From Leptospira kirschneri serovar Cynopteri str. 3522 CT (GTDB taxonomy: Bacteria; Spirochaetota; Leptospiria; Leptospirales; Leptospiraceae), in contig NZ_AHMN02000007.1 in assembly GCF_000243695.2 (NCBI RefSeq), positions 258,501-322,500 of the forward strand: a stretch of 64,000 bases of DNA, read 5' to 3'. The notes beneath the pieces were generated by a model that made no database searches, had not been told where the DNA came from, and was given only the letters and a program-made list of their open reading frames with translations. Below, in pieces: positions 1 to 14,004 of this stretch (position 1 is its first letter; every line of letters begins with the position of its first letter). Both the position numbers and the translations under genes were made by a program.

Positions 1-1
1 C

Positions 2-154
2 AACGAACACAGACTTTTCGGTGACGGACATTTTGTTACCAAAGGTGGACTCAGTGAAAGCGACATTTTATCCCAACATCTAGGCCATTATAAAAATTAT
101 ATGAATCTAAAAGAATGGAACATAGAACTGTCACTGACCGGATTTTTGTACTAA
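2..154 (+). CDS. C-terminal end of an unrecognised protein (cut by window edge)
   Basis: An open frame of 50 codons enters from the left edge and stops with TAA at 152-154. The visible tail (NEHRLFGDGHF near its start, ending LSLTGFLY) is not one I recognise. It lies 69 bases upstream of hemH on the same strand, so it may be co-transcribed with it. Coding is likely but not certain because the start lies outside the window. Confidence 0.5.
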   Translation, partial: NEHRLFGDGHFVTKGGLSESDILSQHLGHYKNYMNLKEWNIELSLTGFLY

Positions 155-223
155 GGAAATTCCAATTCTAAGTTTCCCGATAAAATCGGTAAAATTTAAA
201 ACCAACTTCAAAAGGAAAACGAT

Positions 224-1321
<1,098 letters not shown>

Positions 1322-1425
1322 ACAAATCTATATTACTCAATCCTAAAATCAAGTCCTCATATAATTGCCGTTTTACGGTAAGTGTCCATTTAAAATTCAA
1401 GATGATTTCGTTTTAAATTTTTAGC

Positions 1426-1645
1426 TTAACGTGAGCAGGACATAACAAATGCGAAAGCGATTATTATGCTGCGATCCATAGAGAGCCATAACCAACCCCA
1501 CAAGTTGAATAGGATTTTAGAATCAAAATTGAACTAAAGCACAACGCTCTATGAATCGCGTTGTGGGGTTGGTTATGATAGAGAGCAGCACCTTAGTTTG
1601 AAAAATTCCGAAAGAATTGGAGCGAAAAGAACTCACTCACGTTAA
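1426..1645. repeat. Dispersed intergenic repeat island with inverted ends
   Basis: Fills most of the gap between the convergent hemH and hemY. It begins TTAACGTGAG and ends CTCACGTTAA (10-bp inverted ends). Inside is a perfect 17-bp inverted pair, CATAACCAACCCCACAA at 1487-1503 and its complement at 1561-1577. The text 'CATAACAAATGCGAAAGCGATTATTATGCTGC' style segment after the left end is shared with the island at 29236, and the CAAGTTGAATAGGATTTTAG segment recurs near 59340. No coding sequence is apparent. Confidence 0.7.
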
Positions 1646-1661
1646 CTTATGTGCGTCCTTA

Positions 1662-2930
1662 TTAATTCCGCATAACGTTCCAGGCTCTTTCCAAAATGGA
1701 ACCGAGGCCGATACCGTATCTAAAATTCCCTTCTACAAAAATTCCTTCCGGCAGACTTCGATCTAATTCTTTGTTAAATTCAAGAAGAGCTAAATCGTAT
1801 ATCGGAAGAGCCGATTTCCAAATCGTAACATAATGATTGAGTGGCTCTTCATTTTGAATCGTTATCTTTTTTCGATCCTCTTCTAATACGTTTATAATTT
1901 CCCTTTCTTTGAATTTTACGATTTCTTGATCTAGAGCGCCTCCGAAAATAAAAGTTTCCGAGTAATGTCCTTTAGAAACTCTTCCCGAAAAAATAGAAGA
2001 ATTGAACAAAACTCCTCGAGCTCTAAAACCAGAATCGGAAGGAAAAAGAATTCCGAATCCGTTCTTTTCTCCGAGCAAAGGTTGATTACCAAATCGAGTG
2101 ACGGTTACAATTCCTAGAGTTTTACATAACTTTTCATATCTTTTAAATACTGGAAAACTGGATGATAGTAATTTTAAAGAAGATTCTAAGCCACAAGAAA
2201 GAATAATTTTCGAATTAGGATATTTTTTTCTAATCGAGCTTAGAGTAGGGGATTCTTGCGAATAATATATCTTAGAATTTGGAGACGATTTAATTTTCGC
2301 TTCCATTGCGTTTAAAAGTTCTCCTAAACCACCCCTAAAACTTACCGTTCCTCTTTTTTGTTTTGGATTTTTTGTTTTTATTTTTTTAATTCTACGAATA
2401 TTCTTCAGTAAGGAGCCCTTAGAAGTAATCCAACCTCCTAACACAAGTTCGGCGGACATATCCTTTAGATTTCCTGCGTAAATTCCGCCTAGGCCTGGTT
2501 CCAATACGTTTTTTACCGCACCTTTCCCCAATACACGAACTCCCCACTGATAAACGGATTCTCCCGTTCGAATCTCGGCGGAGATCACTAAAATTCCATA
2601 TAACACGCGCAAGGTGTCTAAAAAAGAAAGTGGAAATCTTGTAGGAGATCCATTTTTCCAGATAAATCTTTTTTTTGATTTTTTTTCTGCAGTAAGAATT
2701 TTCAAACCAAGCGTGGAAGCAAGCTCCTCGAGTTGATACGAATTTAAGACTCCATTGGCCGCAGTTTCTACAAGTCCAAAAGGTGTTTGGATGGATCCTA
2801 CCAATCCTCCGGACCGGTTCTGTTTTTCGTAAAGAAACACAGACTTTCCCTCTAAAACGGCAAGAGTAGAATAAAGAAGTCCGGTAAAACCCGCTCCGAT
2901 GACTATATAATCCGGTGATTGTGTTCTCAC
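1662..2930 (-). CDS. hemY: Protoporphyrinogen oxidase, FAD-dependent (HemY type)
   Basis: Oxidises protoporphyrinogen IX to protoporphyrin IX. The N-terminus has the Rossmann FAD-binding motif GAGFTGL followed by an acidic strand end (VFLYEKQNRSGG), and the C-terminus has the second FAD-contact pattern (EGNFRYGIGLGSILERA). The length, 422 residues, is somewhat short but within range for the HemY/PPO family. It is the last gene of the leftward hem cluster, 98 bases after the preceding membrane-protein gene. Its reaction precedes HemH, whose gene converges on it. The amine oxidase superfamily is broad, but the hem context makes this assignment strong. Confidence 0.88.
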   Translation of the reverse strand: MRTQSPDYIVIGAGFTGLLYSTLAVLEGKSVFLYEKQNRSGGLVGSIQTPFGLVETAANGVLNSYQLEELASTLGLKILTAEKKSKKRFIWKNGSPTRFPLSFLDTLRVLYGILVISAEIRTGESVYQWGVRVLGKGAVKNVLEPGLGGIYAGNLKDMSAELVLGGWITSKGSLLKNIRRIKKIKTKNPKQKRGTVSFRGGLGELLNAMEAKIKSSPNSKIYYSQESPTLSSIRKKYPNSKIILSCGLESSLKLLSSSFPVFKRYEKLCKTLGIVTVTRFGNQPLLGEKNGFGILFPSDSGFRARGVLFNSSIFSGRVSKGHYSETFIFGGALDQEIVKFKEREIINVLEEDRKKITIQNEEPLNHYVTIWKSALPIYDLALLEFNKELDRSLPEGIFVEGNFRYGIGLGSILERAWNVMRN

Positions 2931-3028
2931 GGATCTACTTTGAAAAGAATCGAAAGATTGTAAATCAGCAATCGTAAATTCTTTTTAGTATTCTTAAAAG
3001 AATTATTGAGTTCTAATATAATCCAATC

Positions 3029-4012
3029 TTAGAATTGATACCTGTATCCGAATGTGTATTTGGACTCAAAGGTAGGCCCATTCGTAAAACCGCCGTTTGT
3101 CGTTCCGGAATTCGCCATCGGATTGTAATCAAAAATCAGTCCTTTTGTCGCTCCGTTTGAAATTCCTACCGTGGAAGAAATTTGTCCGCCAAAAATAAAC
3201 GCATCCATCAAGTTGATGACATAGATTCCGGCTAACACACCTATGCTGGCTTGCAGATTTTTATAGGCCTTATCTACTGCTTCCCTTTTATCCTGGTAAG
3301 GACTTAACTCCTGATTGTAAAAATGAAGAACGACCGGATCGGTAATCACGGGAGGTAACTCCGGATTGGGCATTCCCAAAGCGGCGAGTGCGAGAGAACT
3401 ATTTGAGTATGGATTTCCGTAACTCTCGTATTCTCTTTTGGCAACTACATACTTGCGATTATTCTCATATACTGCGTAACCAGCAGCCAGAAAAAGAGTA
3501 GGATAGATGATCGCCGCAAACTTTCTTTCGCTTGCCCATTGTCCCCAACCTGGAAGCACTACAGATCTTGCAAGGGCTCCGACTCTGGAAACTTCCGGTT
3601 GTTTTTTAGGTGGAGGAGGCGGGGGTGGAACCGGTTTATTTTTTTCCGCAGCCTCTCTTTCTCTTCTAAGTCTTTCTTCTTCCTCTTGTTGTTTTTTTAA
3701 TTCTAGATTTCTTTGTTTTGTAAGTTTTTCTTCTTCTAATCTTTGGATTTCAGCGTTGCGGACTTTTTCTTCCTCTTCTTCGCTTACATCTTTATAAATT
3801 ACTTTTAAAATTTCTTTTTTAGATATTACGTGTTTACCGTGTTTTGTTTGGATCGTAAGCGTCTTTTGATTTTGTGTAATTACCTTACCTCGATAACTTC
3901 CGCCTTCCTGAAGTAAAACGGTCTCCGCCGAAATCGAAAAAATGAATATAAAAAGTATGCCAAAAACTAAAACGAGTTTTTCCAAAGATGATTTCAAAAC
4001 GGACCTTCCCAC
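3029..4012 (-). CDS. Membrane-associated protein with coiled coil and polyproline linker, function unknown
   Basis: 327 residues. An N-terminal hydrophobic signal segment (about residues 8-29) is followed by a small beta-rich domain (VLLQEGGSYRGKV, about 32-75). Then comes a highly charged Glu/Lys/Arg coiled coil (about 75-125), a run of prolines (PVPPPPPPPKK), and a C-terminal part with hydrophobic segments (VVLPGWGQW..., GVLAGIYVINLMDAF) that resembles DUF5683-type proteins. It ends in an aromatic-rich strand, FGYRYQF. It sits between hemN and hemY with 80-98 base gaps, so it is probably co-transcribed. A role in heme metabolism cannot be inferred from sequence. The reverse strand has a glycine-rich open frame over the proline run, which is a shadow. 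Confidence 0.75.
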   Translation of the reverse strand: MGRSVLKSSLEKLVLVFGILFIFIFSISAETVLLQEGGSYRGKVITQNQKTLTIQTKHGKHVISKKEILKVIYKDVSEEEEEKVRNAEIQRLEEEKLTKQRNLELKKQQEEEERLRREREAAEKNKPVPPPPPPPKKQPEVSRVGALARSVVLPGWGQWASERKFAAIIYPTLFLAAGYAVYENNRKYVVAKREYESYGNPYSNSSLALAALGMPNPELPPVITDPVVLHFYNQELSPYQDKREAVDKAYKNLQASIGVLAGIYVINLMDAFIFGGQISSTVGISNGATKGLIFDYNPMANSGTTNGGFTNGPTFESKYTFGYRYQF

Positions 4013-4092
4013 AATAAAAATACAACCTTTGATTTTAAGATTGTACTTCTTATCTATAATTTATTGGACAACTTTTTTGACCGAAGATCGAA

Positions 4093-5442
4093 TCAAATCG
4101 AACTTGAAAAAACTCTCAATTCAGGACTTTTTCTGCGCAACCTCAAATCCAAACTTGTACAAACATTCCTAAGAAAAGGTCTACCTTTATCGGTCAAAGA
4201 GAGAAGATTTCCTTCCCATCTGACTAAAGTATCGTCCTCCATAGAGGCCAAATACAGCCTCACTTCTCCCAAAATTTCCTCCGGTACTATAACCTTTCCA
4301 CTGGTCGATAATTGCAGAATCAAAGACCTTTGTATCAGATCTTCCTCGTTCAACTTATGTCCCCGAAGTGTGGCGAATCTTTCGGCGTGGATACGCTTTT
4401 GATATTTTTTGACAATTTTCTCGTTTTGATGAAAACAATCCCAACTATCAGAAATTGCGGAAACTCCAAGCCCCAAAAGCATATCCGTTGTTTTAGCAGT
4501 GTATCCCATAAAGTTTCGGTGTAGATTTCCGTTTTTGACAGCTTGAAAAAGTGAATCCGATTCCAACGCAAAATGATCCATTCCGATCTCGATATAACCC
4601 GCCTTTAAAAACATTTCTCTGGAAACTTCGTATAATTCCCGTTTTGCGGAACCGGAAGGTAAATCTATTTCCGTAAACAATCTTTGAGACGCCTTAAGCC
4701 AAGGAACGTGCGCGTAACTGTAAAACGCGATTCTATCCGGACGTAACTCTAAGGTTTTTTTAACGGTGCGTTTCATGTTTTGCAGATTTTGTTTCGGAAG
4801 TCCGTAAATCAAATCGAAGTTTACGGAAGTATATCCTAGTTTTCTAGAAAGTTCAGTGATTCTTTCCGTCATCTCGAAAGGTTGTGTACGGTTGACCAAT
4901 CTCTGAACTTCCGGATCAAAATCTTGAACTCCTAAACTGATTCTCTTAAAACCGAAATCACGTAAGATTTTTAGTTGTGTATCTCTGGTTCTGCGGGGAT
5001 CTACTTCGAGAGAAAATTCGTATTTGGAAGATAGATTCATTTTTTTTAATATTGAATCTAAAAGAATTTCCAAATTCTTCTCCGATAAGTAAGTAGGAGT
5101 CCCTCCTCCCAAATGGAGCTCTTTTAACTCTCTTTTCTCTATTTCCGGAACCTCTTTTACATAATTAGAAAATTCTAATAGAATAGATTCTATATACGGA
5201 TCTTCCACGGAATGATTTTTTGTGATCGAAGTATTACAACCACAAAAAGAACAAAGAGTTTCACAAAATGGTATATGCAAATATAAAGAAAGCGATGAAT
5301 GTTCAAAACGAAGACGTTTTCTTACTTTTTCCAACCATTCTTCCGTGGTAGGATTTTCGGACCAGTAAGGTACAGTAGGATAGCTAGTATATCTAGGTGC
5401 GGGAATATCATACTTTGCAATTAAATCTTTCACAGCAGTCAT
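4093..5442 (-). CDS. hemN: Oxygen-independent coproporphyrinogen III oxidase (radical SAM)
   Basis: Converts coproporphyrinogen III to protoporphyrinogen IX without oxygen. 449 residues. The N-terminal PRYTSYPTVPYW and the radical-SAM cluster C60-x3-C64-x2-C67 followed by G-C69 (HIPFCETLCSFCGC) are diagnostic of true HemN rather than HemW. Further matches are LGGGTPTYL, LEVDPRR and GVQDFDPEVQ. I chose the ATG at 5442 because it overlaps the hemE stop as ATGA (5439-5442). An open frame continues upstream into hemE but has no family similarity there. It is the only coproporphyrinogen oxidase gene in the window. Confidence 0.93.
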   Translation of the reverse strand: MTAVKDLIAKYDIPAPRYTSYPTVPYWSENPTTEEWLEKVRKRLRFEHSSLSLYLHIPFCETLCSFCGCNTSITKNHSVEDPYIESILLEFSNYVKEVPEIEKRELKELHLGGGTPTYLSEKNLEILLDSILKKMNLSSKYEFSLEVDPRRTRDTQLKILRDFGFKRISLGVQDFDPEVQRLVNRTQPFEMTERITELSRKLGYTSVNFDLIYGLPKQNLQNMKRTVKKTLELRPDRIAFYSYAHVPWLKASQRLFTEIDLPSGSAKRELYEVSREMFLKAGYIEIGMDHFALESDSLFQAVKNGNLHRNFMGYTAKTTDMLLGLGVSAISDSWDCFHQNEKIVKKYQKRIHAERFATLRGHKLNEEDLIQRSLILQLSTSGKVIVPEEILGEVRLYLASMEDDTLVRWEGNLLSLTDKGRPFLRNVCTSLDLRLRRKSPELRVFSSSI

Positions 5443-6461
5443 CGAAACGTATCTCTCACAATTTCTACAAATGTTTTCACATTGTATTCTGGCGTTTTTG
5501 GCATCACTCCGTGTCCCAGACCACAGACCCAACCAACTCTTTCTGCGGGGGGAAGTTCTCTAAAAGGTTTTAAATAATTCATTAGAACTTTCTTAAATTC
5601 CTCTCTTTCTAAAAATAATAAGGACTGATCAAAATTTCCTTGGATCATTCTATTTTCAGATTTAAAAACCTCTCTTAAATTCCATCTATGATCAAATCCA
5701 AAACCTGCGAGTGTGGCAATTTCTCGAATCATTTCAAAATGTGTAGATGAAGTTCCTCTTCCATAATATCCGACCTTTCCAGGATAAAAATCGGATAAGG
5801 TTTTTATTCCCGGCACTACGATCTCTCTAAAAAGTTCAGGGGAAAGATCTCCTCCCGCGGTATCAAAGATTAAAATTAACTCTGCTCCGGCTTCCAGTTG
5901 GATGGAGATATTCTTCTTTAAGAATTGAATTATCTTTTCTAAAAATTCTTTTCTTATTTCCGTCAAGGTTTTAGGAAGAAATAAATTTCCTTCGTGTTTT
6001 CCACAAACCGCATACGTAAACAAAGTCCAAGGACCGCCCACAAAACCAATCAGTGATTTCTCTTTTGGCAATCTTTCTAGAGTCAGTTGTATCGCCGTCT
6101 TTTGAAACTGCATAAAAGAAATTGAATCTTCTACTGACTTCAATTTGTTCAAATCCTCTTCAGAACGAATTTCTAAATCTAACACCGGACCTGAATCCGT
6201 ATAATGAAGCCCCATCCCCAATGCTTCTAAAGGAAAAAGTATATCGGAAAAAAGAATCGCCACGTCAAAGTCAAATTCGCCTACGGGACCGTAGGCGACC
6301 TCCGCGGCCAAATCCGGATTTTTACATAACTCTTCGAAGGAATATTTTGCTCTGAGAGTTTGGTAGTGTTTATGATAACGACCCGCTTGTCTCATCATCC
6401 ATACAGGAGGAATTTTTTGTGCGATTCCGCTTAAAACGTTTGTATATCTCTCATTCGGCAT
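5439..6461 (-). CDS. hemE: Uroporphyrinogen decarboxylase
   Basis: Decarboxylates the four acetate side chains of uroporphyrinogen III to give coproporphyrinogen III. The N-terminal signature PPVWMMRQAGRYHKHY contains the two conserved arginines (R24, R28). GFVGGPWTLFTY and the C-terminal GLGHGVMPKTPEYNV are also family signatures. 340 residues is the usual size. The start overlaps the end of hemR by 11 bases, and the stop overlaps the hemN start by 4 bases, so translation is probably coupled. Confidence 0.95.
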   Translation of the reverse strand: MPNERYTNVLSGIAQKIPPVWMMRQAGRYHKHYQTLRAKYSFEELCKNPDLAAEVAYGPVGEFDFDVAILFSDILFPLEALGMGLHYTDSGPVLDLEIRSEEDLNKLKSVEDSISFMQFQKTAIQLTLERLPKEKSLIGFVGGPWTLFTYAVCGKHEGNLFLPKTLTEIRKEFLEKIIQFLKKNISIQLEAGAELILIFDTAGGDLSPELFREIVVPGIKTLSDFYPGKVGYYGRGTSSTHFEMIREIATLAGFGFDHRWNLREVFKSENRMIQGNFDQSLLFLEREEFKKVLMNYLKPFRELPPAERVGWVCGLGHGVMPKTPEYNVKTFVEIVRDTFR

Positions 6462-7143
6462 TTTTGATTTCTCCGGTCCACTGATAACCGACTCCTCTCA
6501 CAGATCGGATTACTTTTTCTCCTTCTTTTCCGAAAGCCTGCCTGAGTCTTACGATCGAATTGTCTATCGTTCGATTGGTAGGAAAACTTTCTTCTCCCCA
6601 GAGTTTATCTAAAATTTCTGCACGACTGACCGTTCTATTTCTTTCGCTCACTAAAAAATGGAGTAGGGCACAGTCTCTTTTAGAAAGAGGAAATTCTTCA
6701 GCTCCTCTTTTGATCTGAAATCCTTGAAAGTCCAACATAAAATCCTTATATAGAAATCTGGTCTCTTCCAAGGAATGTTTATGAGATTCTAATACGTGTT
6801 TGACTCTTAAAAGTAACTCTTTGAGGTGAAACGGTTTTGGTATAAATTCCTCAGCGCCTAACTCAAATCCTCTGAGTCTTTCCGGAGCGCCTGCCTGTGC
6901 GGTTAAAAATAAAAACGGAGGACAGTCCTTACTTTCTTTCAACTCTTCCGCAAGAGTAAAACCGTCCCCATCCGGAAGACGTACATCTAAAAGAATTAGA
7001 TGAGGTTTTTCTTCCTTAACCAACTTTTTTGCAGAAACAGCGGAGACGGTCCAAAGAACCTCGTATCCTTCTTTTTCCAAACGTTCCTGTAGAGTTTCTC
7101 CAAGGGAACGGTCGTCTTCGACTAACAAAAGTTTGGCTCTCAT
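6451..7143 (-). CDS. hemR: OmpR/PhoB-type response regulator of heme metabolism
   Basis: 230 residues. The receiver domain (about 1-115) has acidic residues D10/D11, the phosphorylation site D53 (LILLDVRLPDG), a conserved Thr (FLTAQAG) and Lys (PKPF). The C-terminal winged helix (about 130-225) ends in the typical VRGVGYQW. It overlaps the kinase gene by 4 bases. In Leptospira the HemKR pair is known to control heme genes through the box TGACA-N6-TGACA, activating hemA. Such a box is present at 12827-12842 in front of hemA, so this operon probably controls itself. The position inside the hem operon makes the HemR assignment firm. Confidence 0.9.
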   Translation of the reverse strand: MRAKLLLVEDDRSLGETLQERLEKEGYEVLWTVSAVSAKKLVKEEKPHLILLDVRLPDGDGFTLAEELKESKDCPPFLFLTAQAGAPERLRGFELGAEEFIPKPFHLKELLLRVKHVLESHKHSLEETRFLYKDFMLDFQGFQIKRGAEEFPLSKRDCALLHFLVSERNRTVSRAEILDKLWGEESFPTNRTIDNSIVRLRQAFGKEGEKVIRSVRGVGYQWTGEIKNAE

Positions 7144-8056
7144 CGAACAGGTTCCTCCGGAAGAATCAAATCTACTCTAAACCCGGAAACTTGCGGCATG
7201 ATCCGCATGGAACCTTTCATTTTTTTCATTAACTTTTTTATAATATATAAACCAATGCCGGTCCCACTTGTACTTCCGTGTTTTTGAAATGGAATTCCCA
7301 AGTTTTTATACTTTCCGTCAAAGCCGGATCCGTTATCCGTAATCGTTATCAAAATCTGATTTGGTATTTGTTTTTCTGAAACCACTTTTAAGACGTTCGC
7401 TTTTCCGTGTTTTAAGGAATTTTCCGCTAGATTTTTAAAAATACTTTCCAATGCTTTTCTATCTGCAGGAACAAACACATCCTCCAAACGAGAAAGGTCT
7501 ATTTTTAATTCCGGGAAATCCTCACCTACAGAAAGAAACACGGAGCGTACATTCGTTCTTTCTATATAAAGAATTTCTGATCTTGTCAGGCTTGCAAGAT
7601 ACATCGCACGATTCATTTGAGATTCGATTCGTACCGAGTCTTTAAGCAATCTATGAATGAGTTTTTTTTCGTGACGATTCGGTGACTCTTCCTGTAGACT
7701 TTCCGCCTGAAGCCTAAGACTGGCTAAAGGAGTTTTCATTTCATGTGTTACAGTAGAAAAAAAATCGTGAATCATTTTGTTCCTACGAACGTCTCGATAG
7801 GATAACCAAATTAGTGTTATACCTCCTAACAAAAGCATGGAGAGAAAAAAAGTACCTTCCATTTTGATCATTCTACTCTGTCTTTCCAAAACCAAAAGAC
7901 TTTCCGAAGCCGCGGACGCGTCTAGTTTTGCGCTGAGACCGGCCACAGTATTTGTAAGTTTAAGACCCAGCAAAAACCACCATATTCCCAAAGAAACCGT
8001 GATCAAAAGCCAGATGATCGCAAAAAAAATCCTAGAATTTTTCCAAAGATAAAACA

Positions 8057-8057
<1 letters not shown>
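7140..8057 (-). CDS. hemK: Membrane sensor histidine kinase of heme metabolism
   Basis: 305 residues. There are two membrane segments (about residues 9-31 and 66-90) bounding a short periplasmic loop of about 40 residues, then a HisKA domain with the phospho-accepting His105 (FFSTVTHEMKTPLASLR). The HATPase domain has an N-box (NSLKH), G1 box (DNGSGF) and G2 box (GTGIGLYI). There is no HAMP or PAS domain, so the signal is probably read in or near the membrane. It starts inside the last base of the hemL stop (TAATG) and overlaps hemR. The name HemK here is the leptospiral kinase, not the E. coli methyltransferase PrmC once called HemK. Confidence 0.88.
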
Positions 8058-11919
<3,862 letters not shown>

Positions 11920-11935
<16 letters not shown>

Positions 11936-12789
11936 GTCAGTTCTTCCCAACCGAAAATGAATTGCTGAGCTTCTAACTCTCTTTCTTCTATAAGTTCGTC
12001 TAAAAACGGCTGGAGCATTTTTCGAATCCGCCAAGTTCTTTCTTCGGTCTCACGAATAGAATCCAACATTTCGGCGAAAGATATATACGAAATCGTATCA
12101 GGCCAATCTTTTTCCAGAGGAACTTCCCTAAAATCTACTACAACCGTACCTCTCGTGATAGAATTCATACAACTGCTAAGATCGATAGGAGCCGCAATCA
12201 CGATTGCTCTATCGGCAGGATCCCATTCGTTTAATAATTTTATAGACACGCTAAATTGTTTAGAAAGTTCTAATATACGTTTTTGATTCCGACCAACAAG
12301 AAGTACATTTCGATGTTTTAACCAAGGAAGAATTTTTTCCGCGAGTTGTCCCGTTCCTAAAATAGAAACGGAATCGTAGTCCTTGAGATATTTATTTGCA
12401 AGCCCACCGTAAGATTGTTCCCCTATATTTTGAAGATAACGGGAACGGACACTTCTCGAATCTTGAATGAGAGAATCTCTGAGTCTTGCAAGATATTCTC
12501 CAAAAGCAGAGGAGGGGAGAATTTTAAACTTATTTCTAAATTGAGAGAGAACTTCCGTTTCACCTAAAAGTTTGGAATGAAGGCCAGAGATAACCTCTAG
12601 AACAAAACGGTATCCTTGATAACCGGAATATTTTTCCAAAGTAATCGGAAGACCGGAAGGTTCACGATGAATTCTACTGTCTGTGATCCAAATTGTACGC
12701 ATACAAGTAGACCAAGAATAAGAACCTGGAATTTCTAAATTTTCCCGATCTTTTTGAGTCGAATGATAAACTCTCAGAGTGGACCACAT
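11920..12789 (-). CDS. hemA: Glutamyl-tRNA reductase, unusually short
   Basis: First enzyme of the C5 pathway, reducing glutamyl-tRNA to glutamate-1-semialdehyde with NADPH. The catalytic cysteine is C29 in WSTCMRT (family STCNRTE). LLGETEVLSQFRNKF matches the family GE-x-QILGQ motif, and the NADPH fold shows SILGTGQLAEKIL. At 289 residues it is far shorter than the usual 410-460, and it ends soon after the nucleotide-binding domain. The long helical dimerisation domain is therefore almost wholly absent. It is the first gene of the hem operon, with a promoter and HemR box just upstream. The leader is very short and shows no clear ribosome-binding site. Confidence 0.85.
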
Positions 12790-12801
12790 ACCAATAAAAG
12801 A

Positions 12802-12832
12802 ACTATACCAGTTTTAAAGCGTTGATTGTCAA
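12802..12832 (-). promoter_or_regulatory. Predicted hemA promoter
   Basis: Reading leftward, TTGACA (12832-12827) is followed after 19 bases by TATAGT (12807-12802), with a TG one base upstream of the -10 (extended -10). The predicted start of transcription is only a few bases before the hemA ATG at 12789. The -35 hexamer is embedded in the downstream half of the HemR box. The spacing is longer than the optimum, which fits an activator-dependent promoter. Confidence 0.55.
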
Positions 12833-12842
12833 AGAAGTGTCA
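12827..12842 (-). promoter_or_regulatory. HemR box (TGACA-N6-TGACA) upstream of hemA
   Basis: On the minus strand the sequence reads TGACACTTCTTTGACA, an exact direct repeat of TGACA with a 6-base spacer. This is the form reported for the leptospiral hem box bound by HemR. It overlaps the -35 of hemA and lies 55 bases before the ATG of the divergent gene at 12898, so both could be regulated from it. Confidence 0.8.
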
Positions 12843-12897
12843 TTCTTATAAAAAAGTTTCTGTTGACTTTATTGAGACTAATTTTCAATTTGGGCTT

Positions 12898-13116
12898 ATG
12901 CACCTAAGTCTGCAAATACAAGATTGGATCGTATATGGAATCGTTAGCCTAACGGTAATTCGGCTTTTTTTTCCGTTACTATCCGTTCTTCGAGAACTGG
13001 TCGGCAAACCGACCCGCTTAAAAGAAGAAGACTTCGGTTGTTATAACGGAGCGTGTAAAAGTTGCGATGTCACGCCGTCCTCTACTTCAAAAAAGAACGA
13101 CCCTATTTTCCACTAA
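12898..13116 (+). CDS. Small membrane protein with a cysteine-rich tail
   Basis: 72 residues: one membrane segment near the N-terminus (DWIVYGIVSLTVIRLFFPLL), a basic linker and a C-terminal motif C-x4-C-x2-C (GCYNGACKSC). It is divergent from hemA and shares the 108-base intergenic region with the HemR box. The layout (one helix, then a cysteine cluster) resembles small FeoB-associated iron proteins, but there is no clear homology. The frame is open upstream to 12826, but ATG 12898 fits the membrane-segment position better. Its last 30 bases overlap the convergent HAD gene. Confidence 0.7.
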   Translation: MHLSLQIQDWIVYGIVSLTVIRLFFPLLSVLRELVGKPTRLKEEDFGCYNGACKSCDVTPSSTSKKNDPIFH

Positions 13117-14004
13117 AGCCAGGGCGACCCCATCCTCTTCATTGCTATATCGCGTAACGTGTCTTGTGGAATTTTTGATTTCAGGAATCGCGTTTTTCAT
13201 CGCAAAACCGACGCCGGAATGAAGAATCATTTCAAGATCATTCCTTTCGTCTCCGAAAGAGATCACACCTTTTCCATCCAAACCTTTTAAGGAAAGAAAT
13301 CTGGAAATCCCAGACCACTTAGATACAGAGGCATTGATGATTTCTACACAATAAGAAACACCAGGAATTTTAGTGAGAATACATCTAAGTTCACACGACT
13401 CCGGAAGAGAATGAATTTTACAGATGAGAGAATCTAAATCTTCTTTATGAAGAGAAAGAAAACAGACGACTAAAATTTTTTCAAGATCCGCGGAAAGAAA
13501 ATCTCCGATCGCCTTTGTTCTAGAGTGATCTCCACCGGAATAATTATGATATGCTTTATGGGTAATCGGAATTTCGGTAAGCATATCCACACCTTCTTCA
13601 AATTGATCTACGTGTAAGATAGGAGGAGTATGAAACTCTTTTCCTATTTGAAGAATTTTTTGAACGACTTCTAACCTCAAATAACTTTCGGAAATTCTTT
13701 CTGCACTCGGAGATTTACGTAAAATCTGTCCATTGTTGGACACTACGTGAAGTTCTCCTTTGAATTCTTTTGCAAAACCGAAAGTGGAATAGAATCTTCT
13801 TCCAGTAGCGATTACTAAATTTTTTCCTTGATCAATCGCCTTTTGAAGAACTGCGTGTGTTAAAGAAGAAATTCTACTTTTAGAATTGAGAAGGGTTCCG
13901 TCTAAATCGACTGCGATGGTATGAATTTGAGTAGGGTCAAAAGACATAGATTTTTTCAATTCACCAGAATCTAAAAATTTAGAGAATGATTTTTTTAAAT
14001 CCAA
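13087..14004 (-). CDS. HAD-superfamily hydrolase of the Cof type
   Basis: Likely phosphatase acting on small phosphorylated metabolites. Motif I is DLDGTLLNS with the nucleophilic aspartate, motif II is the ATGRR segment, motif IV is SFGDERNDLEMI, and there is a large C2-type cap between (about residues 100-215). The C-terminal GFAMKNAIPEIKN is typical of Cof proteins. A second start at 13947 (MSFDPTQIH) is equally plausible and would remove 19 non-conserved residues. Substrate unknown. The gene could be co-oriented with the hem operon but is separated from it by the opposite-strand gene. Confidence 0.85.
   Translation of the reverse strand: MDLKKSFSKFLDSGELKKSMSFDPTQIHTIAVDLDGTLLNSKSRISSLTHAVLQKAIDQGKNLVIATGRRFYSTFGFAKEFKGELHVVSNNGQILRKSPSAERISESYLRLEVVQKILQIGKEFHTPPILHVDQFEEGVDMLTEIPITHKAYHNYSGGDHSRTKAIGDFLSADLEKILVVCFLSLHKEDLDSLICKIHSLPESCELRCILTKIPGVSYCVEIINASVSKWSGISRFLSLKGLDGKGVISFGDERNDLEMILHSGVGFAMKNAIPEIKNSTRHVTRYSNEEDGVALALVENRVVLF

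Noticed and set aside
3507..3797. Plus-strand open frame with polyglycine
   Set aside because: Antisense shadow of the polyproline and coiled-coil part of the gene at 3029-4012.
5443..5532. Longer hemN start inside hemE
   Set aside because: The extra 30 residues have no similarity to HemN, while ATG 5442 overlaps the hemE stop as ATGA.
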